Source: an uncultured Collinsella sp. (GTDB taxonomy: Bacteria > Actinomycetota > Coriobacteriia > Coriobacteriales > Coriobacteriaceae). Taken from it: a stretch of 50,937 bases of DNA. Shown here piece by piece: positions 25,052-33,774 of this stretch. The notes under the pieces were generated by a model. The model did not search any database. It had not been told where the DNA came from and saw only the letters and a list, made by a program, of their open reading frames with translations. The stretch is taken from contig CALBOJ010000061.1 of NCBI GenBank assembly GCA_937896835.1, forward strand, positions 1 to 50,937, written 5' to 3'. Position numbers and translations under genes: made by a program. Every line of letters begins with the position of its first letter. Position 1 is the first letter of the stretch.

Positions 25052-25921
25052 TTACCCCGCCAGATATGCTTCCAACGCCGGCAAAGTCGCCTCCGCATCG
25101 CGGCGACCGACCTGGTAGATGCGCTCGAGCTCATCCGGTTCGCGGCATAGCGACGGCACCTTCACCGATTCGCTCGGACGCACCACAAAGATATCGCCGG
25201 CGGCCTCACGACGTGCCAGGTCATCGAGCGTGGTATTGTATACCTCATGCCGGTGCTCAAGCGCTGCGACAAACTCCGGGTAGTGACGGAACACGCGACG
25301 CAGCATGGGCATCACGCTGTTGGGCTGCTTCACAAAGCCCGCCGGCTGCGTGAGTACCACGATATTGCGGTCATACCCCTGTGAAAACAACCAAGCGCTG
25401 GGAATGGAATCGGCCACGCCACCATCCAGATACTTATGCCCGTCAATAGCAACGGGACGCGTCGCCACAGGAATCGCCGACGATGCCCGGATCCACTCGA
25501 TATCCCTCTCGTCGCCATAGGGCAGGTCGTGGTAGACGGCCTTGCCCGTCTCGATATCAGTACACACGCACGTAAACCGCATGGGACAGGCGCGATACGC
25601 CTCCAAGTCAATGGGATCGCGCTCGATAGGCACCTCGTGATAGGCAAAATCGGCATTGAACATATCGCCGGTCCGCAGCCAGCTTGCTACACCCGCATAG
25701 CGCTTATCGGCACAATAGGCCTTGTTATAGCGAATGGCACGGCCGATCTGGCGCGATTTAAAGTTGTAGCCAAACGCCGCGCCCGCCGAGACACCCACCA
25801 TATGGTCGCAGGTCAAACCGTGCTCCATCCAAACGTCGAGCACGCCCGCCGTATACATACCGCGGTAGCCGCCTCCCTCGAGCGCCAGCCCCACCGTGCG
25901 CGTCATATTTGGCTGTGCCAT
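25052..25921 (-). CDS. Patatin-like phospholipase
   Basis: 289 residues from ATG 25921 (ggagatggtcgc upstream). The patatin fold is a Ser-Asp dyad lipid acyl hydrolase. LALEGGGYRGMYTAGVLD holds the oxyanion hole (G-G-G-x-R/K-G), GVSAGAAFG holds the nucleophile Ser (G-x-S-x-G), and YLDGGVADSIP holds the catalytic Asp in D-G-G. It resembles the YjjU/RssA-type bacterial branch. No signal peptide, so probably cytoplasmic or membrane-associated. It converges on thiE and is divergent from the GGDEF-EAL gene. Confidence 0.9.
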   Translation of the reverse strand: MAQPNMTRTVGLALEGGGYRGMYTAGVLDVWMEHGLTCDHMVGVSAGAAFGYNFKSRQIGRAIRYNKAYCADKRYAGVASWLRTGDMFNADFAYHEVPIERDPIDLEAYRACPMRFTCVCTDIETGKAVYHDLPYGDERDIEWIRASSAIPVATRPVAIDGHKYLDGGVADSIPSAWLFSQGYDRNIVVLTQPAGFVKQPNSVMPMLRRVFRHYPEFVAALEHRHEVYNTTLDDLARREAAGDIFVVRPSESVKVPSLCREPDELERIYQVGRRDAEATLPALEAYLAG

Positions 25922-26244
25922 GCGACCATCTCCGTTCCTGCGTTTAAAACCGGGACAAGTATACCCGTCAACATATATCGTCTCAGTCGCATTTTTATCG
26001 GACATCGCATCGTCGCGCTACCATTTGTCGAATAATAGCCGCCCACAGCATGTGCACCCATATATAATTGTGCACTATTGTTTACACTACTCAGCTGTTA
26101 TCAACAGCGAACATTAGCCGGTAAATTAACCCAACAACGCAGCGAGGCGGGGGCTTGGATACACGCAAAGCGCCGAACAACAACGCGTGTGCACAACGAG
26201 CTCGCCCGACGCAATTCGCCCGACCTCAGAAAGCCGCTTACGAC
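25922..26244. promoter_or_regulatory. Divergent intergenic region with repeated TGTGCAC and a TATAAT box
   Basis: This 323-bp gap lies between the patatin and GGDEF-EAL starts. TGTGCAC occurs at 26051-26057 and 26069-26075 (18-bp period), and TATAAT (26063-26068) sits between them, which could be a plus-strand -10. There is no clear -35. An alternative upstream start for the GGDEF-EAL gene (TTG 26155 behind gaggcggggg) lies in this gap. I see no RNA gene. Confidence 0.4.
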
Positions 26245-28962
26245 ATGGATACTGTCAGCAATTACACCGAAACGCTCGAAAAGACCGTTCGCGACCTTCT
26301 CGAGCGTCAGGATGATCTGATTAGGACCGCCTTTACCGACCAGCTTACCGGACTTGGCAACCGCGGCGGCTTTGCCCGCTCCCTCGAGGAGCTCTGGGAG
26401 CAGGACACCCCCGTTACCATGGCGTTCATCGATATCGACAATCTCAAGCACTGCAACGACGTCTTTGGCCACGACGAGGGCAACCGCTATATCTTGCAGG
26501 TAAGCCTTTATCTCAAGCTGTATATGAAGGTAGACGAGGCGGCATTTCGTCTGGGAGGCGACGAGTTTGCCATCCTATCTACGATTGCGACCGAGGACGA
26601 CCTCGCCGAACGTCTGGAACACTGCCGAACGATCCTGCTCAAAAACAACGATTCCGAGATGCCCCACTCGTTTAGCTACGGAGTGTCACATGCCGACCCC
26701 GCCCTGGGCGAAGCCCCCAATCGCATGACGCTCGATGCCGACCATCGTATGTACGACTACAAGCTACGTCATGCCGTGCACCTCGATCGACGCAATATCA
26801 CGCAAGTCCACGCCGATGACTTCGAAATAAGCGATCGTATTTTCGACGCCTTTTCGATGCTCAACGAGGGCCGCTATTTCTTTATCGAGAACTTGGACAA
26901 ACATCGCACCCTTTGGTCACAAGGTGCCTTGCGCGATCTCGGTCTTCCTTCGGAGCATATAGACAACTGCAGCGATTACTGGAAAACGCGCGTCCATCCC
27001 GATGACCTTGAGGCTTTTACCGACGACATCGACCAAGTCTATAACGGCGCTAAACACCGTCGAGTTATGCAGTACCGCGTACGCAATGCCGCCGGCGACT
27101 ACGTCCTCTGCCGTGCTCGAGGGTTTCGTATCGACGGCGACGGAAATGTCCCCTCGCTCTATGTCGGCGAGATCGTCAACCACGCACTTGCCGAAACCGT
27201 CGACGCCGCCACAGGCCTCGGAACGCAGCGTATGCTGGTCAACGCCATCGATGCCTGCCGCCGCGACCGTTGCGAGACGGGGCTTATAGCGGTGCGCGTT
27301 CGTGGCACGACAAAGCTCAACGAACTCTACGGGGCCGAGGCTGTCGACAACATGCTTGCCGAATACGCGGGCCGCATGCTGTCGATCACCCGAGGCAGAA
27401 GCAGGGTTTACCGTTCACGAAGCGTCCAGTTCGTCGTGCTCAGCAACGATTTGGACCACGAGGCATTCGAGCAACTAACCCGCCATCTTAAAGAGGCCGT
27501 TTTCGCTCCTGTGCAAATCGCAGGCGACACCATTACTCCCGTCTGTCTTGTCGTCCCGGCCTTTTACGAGTACTTAACCCATCAGGCGACCGCCGTTTTA
27601 GGCGAACTCGACCGTCGCCTTCGCACGGCCGGCGGGCTTGTTCCCAACGACAGCCTCCCCATACCCGAGGCGGAGCGCAAAAGCGCCATCGCCGAACGTA
27701 TCGACTCACTCACGGGCCTCTATCGACCCAGCGAGTTTATGCGGCGTGCCAACGCATTTCTCGAGACAAGGCACGACGGCGCCTGGTGCATCGCCACGGT
27801 CGACATGGGCCACATGCGCCTGTTTAATGAATGGCACGGCCAGGCCGAGGGTGACCGCGTACTCGCCGATGTGGGCACGGTCCTCAAGGACATCGAGAAT
27901 GCCGATATGGGCGTCGCAGGGTACTGGGGCCAAGATGACTTTTGCGTACTCATCCCCTTTAAGCACATCACCGTCCATCAAATCTACAACCGCGTTCGCG
28001 AGGCCGTAGCCAGGCATGATGACGGCGTAGGTTTTTGGCCGTCCATGGGCGTTTACCCCATCGACTCCAATGAGGAGATCACCATCGATGCGCAGGCGAA
28101 GGCCATGTTTACCAATCGACGCGCAAAAAACGACTTTAAGGAGCGCATTGCCATTTTCTGCCCCGCGGAGTACGAGCGCGAAGTCGCGTTCCACCGCACG
28201 CTGACCGAATTCCAGTACGCGCTCTCAGATGGTCGTATTACCTACCACTTGCAGCCCCAGGTCGATATGGAAACCGGCGAGATTATTGGCGCCGAAGCAC
28301 TCACCCGCTGGATTGACAAGGACGGCTCTCTCATTTCGCCCGCAACGTTTATCCCCGCACTCGAGGAAAGCGGCTTTGTGGTGACACTCGACAAGTACAT
28401 TTGGCAGGGTGTCGCTTCATGGCTGCGCGAGCGCATCGATCGAGGACTTCGCGTGGTTCCGGTTTCGCTTAATGTGTCGCGAGTGGATATCCTTGCCTGC
28501 GACGTTGCCGAACATATGGGGGCGCTCGCCGCCCAATACAACCTACCGCCCGAGCTCATGCGTATCGAGATCACCGAGACGGCTTATACGGGAGAATCCG
28601 AAGCCGTGGACAAACTGACAGCCGACCTGCACACCCGAGGCTTCTCGACCTATATGGACGATTTTGGCACCGGCCAGTCCACGCTCGCGATGCTCAAGAA
28701 CGTCAACGTCGACGTCATCAAGCTCGACCGCACCTTTGTACCCACCGACCGCGATCAAGGCCGCAGCACGCAAATCATTTCATCGATGCTCGAAATGGCG
28801 CAGTCGCTTCATCTGCCCGTCGTGGTCGAAGGCGTCGAGACAAATGAGCAGGCGAACATGCTACGCCACATGGGCGCCCGCTACGCTCAGGGCTTCCTCT
28901 ACTACCGCCCCATGCCGGCGAAGGATTTTGAGGCATTGCTCGATGGTGACAATGACAACTGA
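26245..28962 (+). CDS. GGDEF-PAS-degenerate GGDEF(x2)-EAL c-di-GMP signalling protein
   Basis: 905 residues, no membrane segment. An N-terminal helix (5-30) leads into an intact GGDEF domain with FRLGGDEF (101-108); the usual RxxD feedback site is not present. A PAS-like domain (about 190-320) follows. A second GGDEF-like domain has RSVQF where GGDEF belongs. A third keeps DSLTGLY at its start but has GQDDF (about 560) at the signature. The C-terminal EAL domain (about 660-900) has EALTRW, ETAYTGE, DDFGTGQSTL, KLDRTFV and VVEGVET, so c-di-GMP phosphodiesterase activity is likely. It probably both makes and degrades c-di-GMP. Start ATG 26245 has a weak ribosome site. A paralogue follows directly. 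Confidence 0.88.
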   Translation: MDTVSNYTETLEKTVRDLLERQDDLIRTAFTDQLTGLGNRGGFARSLEELWEQDTPVTMAFIDIDNLKHCNDVFGHDEGNRYILQVSLYLKLYMKVDEAAFRLGGDEFAILSTIATEDDLAERLEHCRTILLKNNDSEMPHSFSYGVSHADPALGEAPNRMTLDADHRMYDYKLRHAVHLDRRNITQVHADDFEISDRIFDAFSMLNEGRYFFIENLDKHRTLWSQGALRDLGLPSEHIDNCSDYWKTRVHPDDLEAFTDDIDQVYNGAKHRRVMQYRVRNAAGDYVLCRARGFRIDGDGNVPSLYVGEIVNHALAETVDAATGLGTQRMLVNAIDACRRDRCETGLIAVRVRGTTKLNELYGAEAVDNMLAEYAGRMLSITRGRSRVYRSRSVQFVVLSNDLDHEAFEQLTRHLKEAVFAPVQIAGDTITPVCLVVPAFYEYLTHQATAVLGELDRRLRTAGGLVPNDSLPIPEAERKSAIAERIDSLTGLYRPSEFMRRANAFLETRHDGAWCIATVDMGHMRLFNEWHGQAEGDRVLADVGTVLKDIENADMGVAGYWGQDDFCVLIPFKHITVHQIYNRVREAVARHDDGVGFWPSMGVYPIDSNEEITIDAQAKAMFTNRRAKNDFKERIAIFCPAEYEREVAFHRTLTEFQYALSDGRITYHLQPQVDMETGEIIGAEALTRWIDKDGSLISPATFIPALEESGFVVTLDKYIWQGVASWLRERIDRGLRVVPVSLNVSRVDILACDVAEHMGALAAQYNLPPELMRIEITETAYTGESEAVDKLTADLHTRGFSTYMDDFGTGQSTLAMLKNVNVDVIKLDRTFVPTDRDQGRSTQIISSMLEMAQSLHLPVVVEGVETNEQANMLRHMGARYAQGFLYYRPMPAKDFEALLDGDNDN

Positions 28963-29020
28963 TACGCTCACGTGCAAAACGCCACCGCCGAAGGGAGCAT
29001 TTGTCTCCATTAGCTAACTT

Positions 29021-29051
29021 ATATCCCCAATCCAAGCCGAATTGGGGATAT
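29021..29051 (+). terminator. Hairpin between the two GGDEF genes
   Basis: atatccccaat (29021-29031) and attggggatat (29041-29051) are exact 11-bp arms. No U-tract follows. It may weaken read-through or stabilise an mRNA end. Confidence 0.55.
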
Positions 29052-29089
29052 GATACAAACCGTTGTTCTGCCCAAGGAGGTTATCCATC

Positions 29090-30619
29090 ATGAACGAGTC
29101 GTACCGCCTGGGCGAGCAATCGATTATTGCCTATCTTCAGCGACTTGCGAATGGCATCTCGACCGCCGAACTCGATGTTGCCGCGCTGCCTGCTGAGCTG
29201 CGCGCCGTTGGCGAGCAACTGCAAAAGACGCATGCCATCCTGCAACAAGAGCGCCAGCTGCTTGAGCGCAACGCCTATATCGACCCGCTCACCAACTTGG
29301 GCAACCGCAGCGGACTCGACCGTCACGTCGAGCAGCTCTGGCGCAAAGGCGACCCCTTCACCTGCGCCTATATTGACATCGACCATCTCAAGCATTGCAA
29401 TGATAGGTTTGGCCATGCCGAAGGCAATCGCTATATTCTGAGCATCTGCCGCACGCTCTCCGAAACCATGGAGCACGATGAGATGCTGTTCCGTATCGGT
29501 GGAGACGAGTTTGTGCTCATCTCGCTCTCCGCAAACGAGACTGAACTCGAGCAGCGCTTGGAGCAGGTACGTGCCGGGCTGATCGAGGCGAGCTCAGGTG
29601 GCAAGGCGCCCATGATCGCCAGCTTTAGCTTTGGCTGCTCGCGCGTCGATCCACTTGCCGGCGACACGCGTCGCCAGATGACGATGGATGCCGATCGCAA
29701 GATGTATCGCTATAAGCTTATGCATCGCGTGCAGCAACCGAAAGACAATGACGCGCCGCAACGCCCAATCGTCGATCAGCTTCCCTGCAACGACCGGGTG
29801 TTCCAAGCAATCTCTATGAGCTCCGAGACGCGCTATCCGTTTATCCTCAATCTCGATACGGGCGAATCGCAATGGTCGGTCAACGCCGTGCGCGATTTTG
29901 ACCTGCCTTCCCAGCACCCTTTTAACTCGGTCGATATGTGGCTTGCCCGCGTTCATCCCGAGGACCGCGACAACGTACGCGCCGAGCTCGATATGGTGAT
30001 AAACGGCACATGGCACTTCCACTACATGCAGTACCGCGTGATGGATGCCCCCGGAAAATACGTGCTTTGCGACTGCACGGGCTACCGCTTGGACGGCACC
30101 GATACCGAGCCCAGCATGTATGTGGGCATTATCGTCAACCGAAGCCTAGCTGATACGACCGACTCGGTAACGGGCCTGGGCGATGTCCATGCCCTGGTCA
30201 ACGCCATTGGCGAAATGCGTCGCGTGGCGCGCGAGGCAGGCTTTATTGCCATTAAGGTCGACGATATCGCCGAAGTCAATGCCCGCTTTGGATTCGATGC
30301 AGGCGACCGCGTGCTCGCCGAAAGCGCCGCCTGCCTCACGGATTGCTCGCGCGGCAAGGGTCGCCTGTTCCGCTCGACGGGGCCGACATTCGTGGCGCTT
30401 TTCGACGACTTTGATCCCGAAGAGACCGACTCGATCGCAGACGAAATCGAGCGGTTCCTGGGTTCCCCCGTGCTCATCGGCTCGCTTGAATATCAGCCAC
30501 CCATTCGTGTGGCGACGCTTCATCTGGACGCTGTCGATCGACAGCCCGTTTCCATTTTGAACGAGCTCAAAGCGTTGCTTAAAGAGGCACCGCAAGTACC
30601 GGGCACCAAGTTGGACTAG
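29090..30619 (+). CDS. Diguanylate cyclase, GGDEF-PAS-degenerate GGDEF, paralogue of the preceding gene
   Basis: 509 residues from ATG 29090 (aaggagg upstream). An N-terminal coiled-coil-like helix (about 40-75) precedes an active-looking GGDEF domain (DPLTNLGNRSGLDRH ... FRIGGDEFVLIS). A PAS-like domain shares WLARVHPEDRDN and MQYRV with the neighbour's WKTRVHPDDLEA and MQYRV. A second GGDEF-like domain has TGPTF at the signature position. The architecture repeats the first half of the preceding protein, so tandem duplication is inferred. There is no EAL domain, so net c-di-GMP synthesis is likely. A long hairpin follows the gene. Confidence 0.88.
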   Translation: MNESYRLGEQSIIAYLQRLANGISTAELDVAALPAELRAVGEQLQKTHAILQQERQLLERNAYIDPLTNLGNRSGLDRHVEQLWRKGDPFTCAYIDIDHLKHCNDRFGHAEGNRYILSICRTLSETMEHDEMLFRIGGDEFVLISLSANETELEQRLEQVRAGLIEASSGGKAPMIASFSFGCSRVDPLAGDTRRQMTMDADRKMYRYKLMHRVQQPKDNDAPQRPIVDQLPCNDRVFQAISMSSETRYPFILNLDTGESQWSVNAVRDFDLPSQHPFNSVDMWLARVHPEDRDNVRAELDMVINGTWHFHYMQYRVMDAPGKYVLCDCTGYRLDGTDTEPSMYVGIIVNRSLADTTDSVTGLGDVHALVNAIGEMRRVAREAGFIAIKVDDIAEVNARFGFDAGDRVLAESAACLTDCSRGKGRLFRSTGPTFVALFDDFDPEETDSIADEIERFLGSPVLIGSLEYQPPIRVATLHLDAVDRQPVSILNELKALLKEAPQVPGTKLD

Positions 30620-30623
30620 CGTC

Positions 30624-30668
30624 GTGGGGCGCGATGTGAAACACAAGCCGTTTCACATCGCGCCCCAC
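30624..30668 (+). terminator. Perfect 19-bp hairpin after the second GGDEF gene
   Basis: gtggggcgcgatgtgaaac (30624-30642) pairs exactly with 30650-30668 around acaagcc. There is no U-tract. The stem is unusually long for a terminator and may be a mobile palindromic remnant. Confidence 0.6.
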
Positions 30669-30730
30669 GCCATCTACCCTCTCGTGCGATAATCCTCCGC
30701 AGAAGTCACCGACAGCAGAGGGAGTTTGTG

Positions 30731-31354
30731 ATGAAGGTTCTTTTGGTCAATGGCAGCCCCAAGGCAAACGGCAACACCGCCCGCGCACTCGCCGAGGTCG
30801 CTGAGCAACTCAATGCCGAAGGCATTGATACCGAGGTGTTTCAGCTGGGCGCCAAGCCCATTCGCGATTGCATCGGTTGCGGCCAGTGTGGCAAACTTGG
30901 CGGTCGCTGCACCTTTGACGATGACGTGGTGAACGAGCTCATCGCTGCCGCCGAGCAGGCAGACGGCTTTGTCTTCGGCTCGCCCGTCTACTATGCGCAC
31001 CCCAGCGGGCGCATCCTCTCGGCCCTCGATCGCGCCTTCTATGCCGGAGGCAAAGCCTTTGCACACAAGCCGGGCGCTGCCGTCGCCGTCGCCCGTCGCG
31101 GCGGTACATCGACCACCTTCGATGTGCTCAACAAGTACTTCACCATCAACCAGATGCCCGTGGTCGCCTCCACGTACTGGAACAACGTGTTTGGCCGCGT
31201 GCCCGGCGACGCCGATGGGGATGCCGAGGGCCTTGCCACCATGCGAAACATCGGCAAAAACATGGCCTGGCTCCTGCGCTGTATCGAGGCAGGACAGGCC
31301 GCCGGCATCAACGCACCCGAGGCAGATCGCGCAACGACCAACTTCATCAGGTAG
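30731..31354 (+). CDS. Flavodoxin-fold NAD(P)H-dependent FMN reductase with Cys cluster
   Basis: 207 residues. LLVNGSPKANGNTARALAEV is the FMN-phosphate-binding P-loop of the iron-sulfur flavoprotein/NADPH-FMN reductase family. DCIGCGQCGKLGGRC is a four-Cys cluster that can hold an Fe-S centre or act as a redox site. GSPVYYAHPSGRILSALDR is the flavin-contacting loop. It is cytoplasmic. Start ATG 30731 (agggag upstream). The ArsC/Spx-like gene follows after 17 bp, suggesting a redox-related operon. Substrate unknown. Confidence 0.88.
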   Translation: MKVLLVNGSPKANGNTARALAEVAEQLNAEGIDTEVFQLGAKPIRDCIGCGQCGKLGGRCTFDDDVVNELIAAAEQADGFVFGSPVYYAHPSGRILSALDRAFYAGGKAFAHKPGAAVAVARRGGTSTTFDVLNKYFTINQMPVVASTYWNNVFGRVPGDADGDAEGLATMRNIGKNMAWLLRCIEAGQAAGINAPEADRATTNFIR

Positions 31355-31371
31355 AACGGCGGAACAAATAC

Positions 31372-31713
31372 ATGAACGTGCAGATTTTTGGCACCAAGAA
31401 GTCCTTCGACACCAAGAAGGCGCAGCGTTATTTTAAGGAGCGCCGCATTAAGGTGCAGTTTATCGACCTTAAGGAAAAGGAGATGAGCAAGGGCGAGCTC
31501 ACGAGCGTGATGCAAGCGGTCGGCGGCATCGACAAGCTGCTCAACCCCAAAGCCAAGGACGAGGAAACGCTCGCGCTCATCCAGCACCTTACCCCCAGTC
31601 AGCGCTTCGACAAGCTGCTCGAGAACCAGCAGGTCTTGGCCGAACCCATCGTGCGCAACGGCAAAAAGGCCACCGTCGGTTATTGCCCCGATGTATGGGG
31701 AGCCTGGGAGTAG
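31372..31713 (+). CDS. ArsC/Spx-family protein lacking the catalytic Cys
   Basis: 113 residues with the thioredoxin-like ArsC/Spx/YffB fold. The N-terminal active-site loop reads FGTKKSFDTKKAQRYF, where active members have C-x-x-C or a single Cys, so no catalytic thiol is present there. FIDLKEKEMSKGEL, KLLNPKAKDEE and EPIVRNGKKATVGYCPDVW match the family's later strands, including the cis-Pro region. It is probably not an arsenate reductase. It follows the flavin reductase and precedes the G3E GTPase. Confidence 0.85.
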   Translation: MNVQIFGTKKSFDTKKAQRYFKERRIKVQFIDLKEKEMSKGELTSVMQAVGGIDKLLNPKAKDEETLALIQHLTPSQRFDKLLENQQVLAEPIVRNGKKATVGYCPDVWGAWE

Positions 31714-31799
31714 CTTGTGTTATTTGCCGGCGCGTGGGTATAAGAGCAGGCGTTTGGCATAAGATTCAACTGTAAGCCATGTCTAACAAAGGAGGGCAC

Positions 31800-32930
31800 A
31801 TGCCCAACAAACCCGTGAAGATCATCATGCTTACCGGATACCTCGGTGCCGGCAAGACCACGCTGCTCAACCACATCCTCGCTAACGACGGCGGTATCCG
31901 CGCCGCCGTGATCGTCAACGATATCGGCGAGATCAATGTGGACGCCAGCCTTATCGCCGACGGCGGCCTTTCCGAGACCGACGACCTCATCCCGCTCACC
32001 AACGGCTGCATCTGCTGCACGCTTTCGGATGACCTGGCCAACCAGCTGCAGGGCATCGCCGATTCGGGCAACTTCGATTACATCATCATCGAGGCCTCGG
32101 GCATTTGCGAGCCCATCCCCATCGCCTACACCATCTCGAGCTTCTGCGACGAGGCCAAGGTGGGCGGCGAGCCTAAGCTCGCGCTCGACAACATCGTGGC
32201 CGTGGTCGACTGCGCCCGCATGTACGACGAGTTCAACGGCGGTCGCGACCTACTGGCCGAGGATATCGACGAGGACGACATCGAGAGCCTGCTCATCCAG
32301 CAGATCGAGTTCTGCTCCACGCTCATCCTCAACAAGACCGATACCGTGACGCCCGAGCAGATCGCCGAGCTCAAGGCCATCGTGCGCAGCCTGCAGAAGG
32401 ACGCCGTAATTGTCGAGGCTCAAAACGGCGAGGTCCCCATGGAGGAGCTGCTCGACACCGACCGCTTCGACTTTATGCGCGCCTACAACTCCGCCGCCTG
32501 GATCGAGGCCATGGAGCATCCCGAGGAGCACGACGACCCCGAGGTGCTCGAGTACGACATCGAGACCTTTGTGTACTCGCGCCGCAAGCCGTTTGACCTG
32601 CAAAAGTTCACCGATTTTGTTGAGCAGGAGTGGCCCGACGAGGTCATCCGCGTCAAGGGTCCGCTGTGGCAGACCGGCGATCCGGACATGTGCTACATGT
32701 TTGAGCAGGCCGGCCACCAGATGCGCCTGATGGAGAACGGCCTGTTTGTCGACTCGGCGCCCGAGGGCGAGAAGCAGAAGATCATCAACGAGAACCCCGA
32801 GATCATGCAGATTTGGGACGACGAGACGGGCGACCGTATGACGAGCCTGTGCATCATCGGCCGTCACATGGACAAGGATGCGCTCATCGCCTCCCTCGAT
32901 GCCTGCCTGACCGACTGGCACCGCGCCTAG
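31800..32930 (+). CDS. COG0523/CobW-type G3E GTPase (metal chaperone)
   Basis: 376 residues from ATG 31800 (aggagggcac upstream). Such proteins use GTP to load metal, often Zn, into client enzymes. GYLGAGKT (13-20) is Walker A. NGCICC (68-73) is the C-x-C-C metal motif. LILNKTD is the G4 base-recognition motif. The CobW C-terminal domain (about 245-370) follows, with ETFVYSRRKPFDLQKF and VKGPLW. Cytoplasmic. No Zur-like site was recognised upstream. A hairpin of the ctgtccc family follows the stop. Confidence 0.9.
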   Translation: MPNKPVKIIMLTGYLGAGKTTLLNHILANDGGIRAAVIVNDIGEINVDASLIADGGLSETDDLIPLTNGCICCTLSDDLANQLQGIADSGNFDYIIIEASGICEPIPIAYTISSFCDEAKVGGEPKLALDNIVAVVDCARMYDEFNGGRDLLAEDIDEDDIESLLIQQIEFCSTLILNKTDTVTPEQIAELKAIVRSLQKDAVIVEAQNGEVPMEELLDTDRFDFMRAYNSAAWIEAMEHPEEHDDPEVLEYDIETFVYSRRKPFDLQKFTDFVEQEWPDEVIRVKGPLWQTGDPDMCYMFEQAGHQMRLMENGLFVDSAPEGEKQKIINENPEIMQIWDDETGDRMTSLCIIGRHMDKDALIASLDACLTDWHRA

Positions 32931-32968
32931 GTTTATCCAAGCGGGCATTTTCCGCCCACGTAACCGCC

Positions 32969-33007
32969 AAACCACCACGAAGGTGCCTGTCCCCTTCGTG
33001 GTGGTTT
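32969..33007 (+). repeat. Intergenic hairpin element B (ctgtccc family), possible terminator
   Basis: aaaccaccacgaagg (32969-32983) pairs exactly with ccttcgtggtggttt (32993-33007). The loop is tgcctgtcc, and ttc follows a run of T. It lies between the G3E GTPase and trmL. Confidence 0.8.
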
Positions 33008-33030
33008 TTCGTTCTGAGCCAAGGAGATTC

Positions 33031-33630
33031 ATGTTCAACATTGTGCTGTATGCGCCCGAGATTCCGGCCAATACGGGCAATATCGGCCGCACCTGCGTGG
33101 TCACCGGCGCCCGTCTGCATCTGGTTGAGCCGCTGGGGTTTTCGCTCGACGACAAAACGGTACGTCGCGCCGGCCTGGGCTACTGGCAAAACTTGGATGT
33201 GACGACCTATGCCGGCTGGGAGGATTTTCTTGCGCGCAACGGTCTCTCCCCCGCCGATGCCCGCCTGCATCTGCTGACCAAAAAGGCGCGCCGTACCTAT
33301 GCGCAAAGCACCTACCGCGACGGCGACTTTTTGGTCTTTGGCAGCGAGAGCTCGGGCATTCCCGAGCCACTGCTTGCCGCGGCGCCCGAGCGTTGCGAGC
33401 GCATCCCCATGCTGCGCGATTGCGACTCACTCGATAACGCCGAGGCTTGGGAAGCTCACGAGGAATCGCTCGGGCATACCGAGGACAGCCACGAGACCAT
33501 CCTTCAACAGGATATCTGCGGCAACTTCGTCAACCCGGACGACTACCGCATCAGCGCACTCAACCTCTCCAACAGCGCCGCCATCGTCCTCTACGAAGCC
33601 CTGCGCCAAACAGGCTTTCCGGGAATGTGA
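33031..33630 (+). CDS. trmL: tRNA (cytidine/uridine-34 2'-O)-methyltransferase, TrmL type
   Basis: 199 residues. It methylates the wobble ribose of tRNA-Leu using SAM with a trefoil-knot SPOUT fold. PEIPANTGNIGRTC, LVEPLGF, FGSESSGIP and LNLSNSAAIVLYE are the family motifs. Typical TrmL is about 155-160 residues; the excess is an acidic insertion of about 36 residues between RIPM and LNLSN (CDSLDNAEAWEAHEESLG region), next to the cofactor knot. Start ATG 33031 with aaggagattc. Its TGA stop lies inside hairpin element C. Confidence 0.92.
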   Translation: MFNIVLYAPEIPANTGNIGRTCVVTGARLHLVEPLGFSLDDKTVRRAGLGYWQNLDVTTYAGWEDFLARNGLSPADARLHLLTKKARRTYAQSTYRDGDFLVFGSESSGIPEPLLAAAPERCERIPMLRDCDSLDNAEAWEAHEESLGHTEDSHETILQQDICGNFVNPDDYRISALNLSNSAAIVLYEALRQTGFPGM

Positions 33631-33657
33631 CAAAGGGACCGTCCCTTTGTCACATTC
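33623..33657 (+). repeat. Intergenic hairpin element C, overlaps the trmL stop codon
   Basis: gaatgtgacaaagggac (33623-33639) and its exact complement (33641-33657) form a 17-bp stem with one central base. The stem begins in the last codons of trmL and includes the TGA stop. Confidence 0.85.
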
Positions 33658-33774
33658 AAGCGCCACGCCGATGGCACACACGCCTAATTGATGCTCTAGA
33701 TAAAGAGCCCTCACTTTTAATCAGAATTAACTAAAGTAAAATGAAGTTAAACGGCGGTGTGAAAGGAGAGCCTT

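Noticed and set aside
31372..31713. Arsenate reductase function
   Set aside because: The catalytic Cys is absent and no ars genes lie nearby.
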